Below are positions 21,938-22,364 of a DNA stretch of 22,364 nt, piece after piece (the first letter of the stretch is position 1; every line of letters begins with the position of its first letter). The stretch spans positions 1-22,364 of the forward strand of contig CAZXCK010000070.1 in NCBI GenBank assembly GCA_964639225.1, in the 5' to 3' direction. A program made the position numbers and the translations under genes. The stretch comes from CAZXCK01 sp964639225. Lineage in GTDB: Bacteria; Chloroflexota; Anaerolineae; Aggregatilineales; Phototrophicaceae. The notes beneath the pieces are model-generated. The model was given only the letters and a program-made list of their open reading frames with translations, did not search any database and had not been told where the DNA came from.

Positions 21938-22364
21938 GGGCGTGCTACAGCGCGCCCGTTCCACTGCCATCACACCAGCACGTAAGGGCGTGCTACAGCG
22001 CGCCCGCATCAACGCGCCCGCCTCTACCGTCCAGCGCTCCTGTCCCCTGTGGCACGCAACTGGGGCGGTCCTTTGTGTCCCTTGCAACTCGACGAGTTGC
22101 CGTGGACACGCATGATGTAGCCCGGTGTTTTAACGCCGGGCGAGACCGGTCCGCCCCTACACTCCGCTCTGAACGCTCAATCCGCATCAGCGCGCCCACC
22201 GCCTCTACCGTCCAGCGCTCCTGTCCCCTGTGGCACGCAACTGGGGCGGCCCTTTGTGTCCCTTCAGTGGACACGCATCATGTAGCCCGGTGTTTTAACG
22301 CCGGGCGGTACCGGTCCGCCCCTACACTCCGCTCTGAACGCTCAATCCGCATCAGCGCGCCCAC
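21938..22364. repeat. Tandem array of composite hairpin repeats after ligA
   Basis: The 476 nt after ligA hold no credible gene. Two identical 20-nt hairpins (21938-21957 and 21986-22005; GGGCGTGC-TACA-GCGCGCCC) come first. Then come two tandem units beginning at CGCATCA (22005 and 22183; lengths 178 and 165 bp) and the start of a third at 22348 that runs off the window. Each unit carries a GTGTCC/GGACAC hairpin (22075-22109; 22256-22274) and a GTAG-led palindrome (22120-22141; 22285-22306). Unit one has an extra perfect palindrome (22084-22100). The family matches the block at 6686-6923. There are no unique spacers, so it is not a CRISPR. Confidence 0.9.

Noticed and set aside
21993..22274. 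93-codon minus-strand frame after ligA
   Set aside because: It lies wholly within tandem repeat units and its translation is internally repetitive (DRPSCVPQGTGALDGRG-like), so it is a by-product of the repeats.
21938..22364. Possible CRISPR array
   Set aside because: Units are 165-178 bp, near-identical throughout, with no unique 30-40 bp spacers and no cas gene in the window.

Overview
The window reads as chromosomal DNA of a G+C-rich, probably Chloroflexota (Anaerolineae-like) bacterium. This taxonomic call is inference. It rests on a tryptophan T-box ahead of trpE, a Pro-rich single-pass SH3-type membrane protein of a style common in that phylum, use of GTG/TTG starts, and intergenic regions full of hairpin repeats. 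No tRNA, rRNA, prophage or CRISPR was seen.

Layout. On the minus strand, from 16.4 kb down to 5.0 kb, lies a complete tryptophan pathway: promoter(s), Trp T-box with terminator, trpE, a histidine-phosphatase-like gene, trpG, trpD, trpC, trpF, a lower-G+C islet of five overlapping small genes (two toxin-antitoxin-like pairs joined by a 38-codon ORF), trpB, an alpha/beta hydrolase, a repeat block, a glycosyltransferase-like gene, and trpA. Directly below trpA a second minus-strand unit begins with its own promoter and a leader of about 240 nt. That leader holds a short Tyr/Phe-rich ORF and an intrinsic terminator. It is followed by aroH (chorismate mutase), aroF (DAHP synthase), tyrA (prephenate dehydrogenase), aroA (EPSP synthase) and aroE (shikimate dehydrogenase). 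Together the two units cover entry into the shikimate pathway, two of its later steps, the tyrosine branch and the whole tryptophan branch. aroB, aroD/Q, aroK, aroC and pheA are not in the window.

On the plus strand from 16.4 kb come a DUF1801-type protein, a small two-helix membrane protein, and a tightly packed trio: DNA polymerase X (polX), an SH3-type membrane protein and NAD-dependent DNA ligase (ligA). The window ends inside a tandem array of 165-178 bp composite repeats. The same family occurs inside the trp cluster, and a different inverted hairpin pair of REP type lies between aroF and tyrA.

Most notable points: (1) the T-box, whose specifier codon (UGG) and tRNA-acceptor-binding sequence (UGGC) both fit tRNA-Trp; (2) a candidate Tyr/Phe attenuator for the aro unit; (3) a phosphatase-fold protein between trpE and trpG whose catalytic RHG motif reads RPG; (4) a double toxin-antitoxin islet with four overlapping junctions inserted between trpF and trpB; (5) repeat copies whose hairpin stems show compensatory changes; (6) unusual active-site-motif residues in LigA and AroA.
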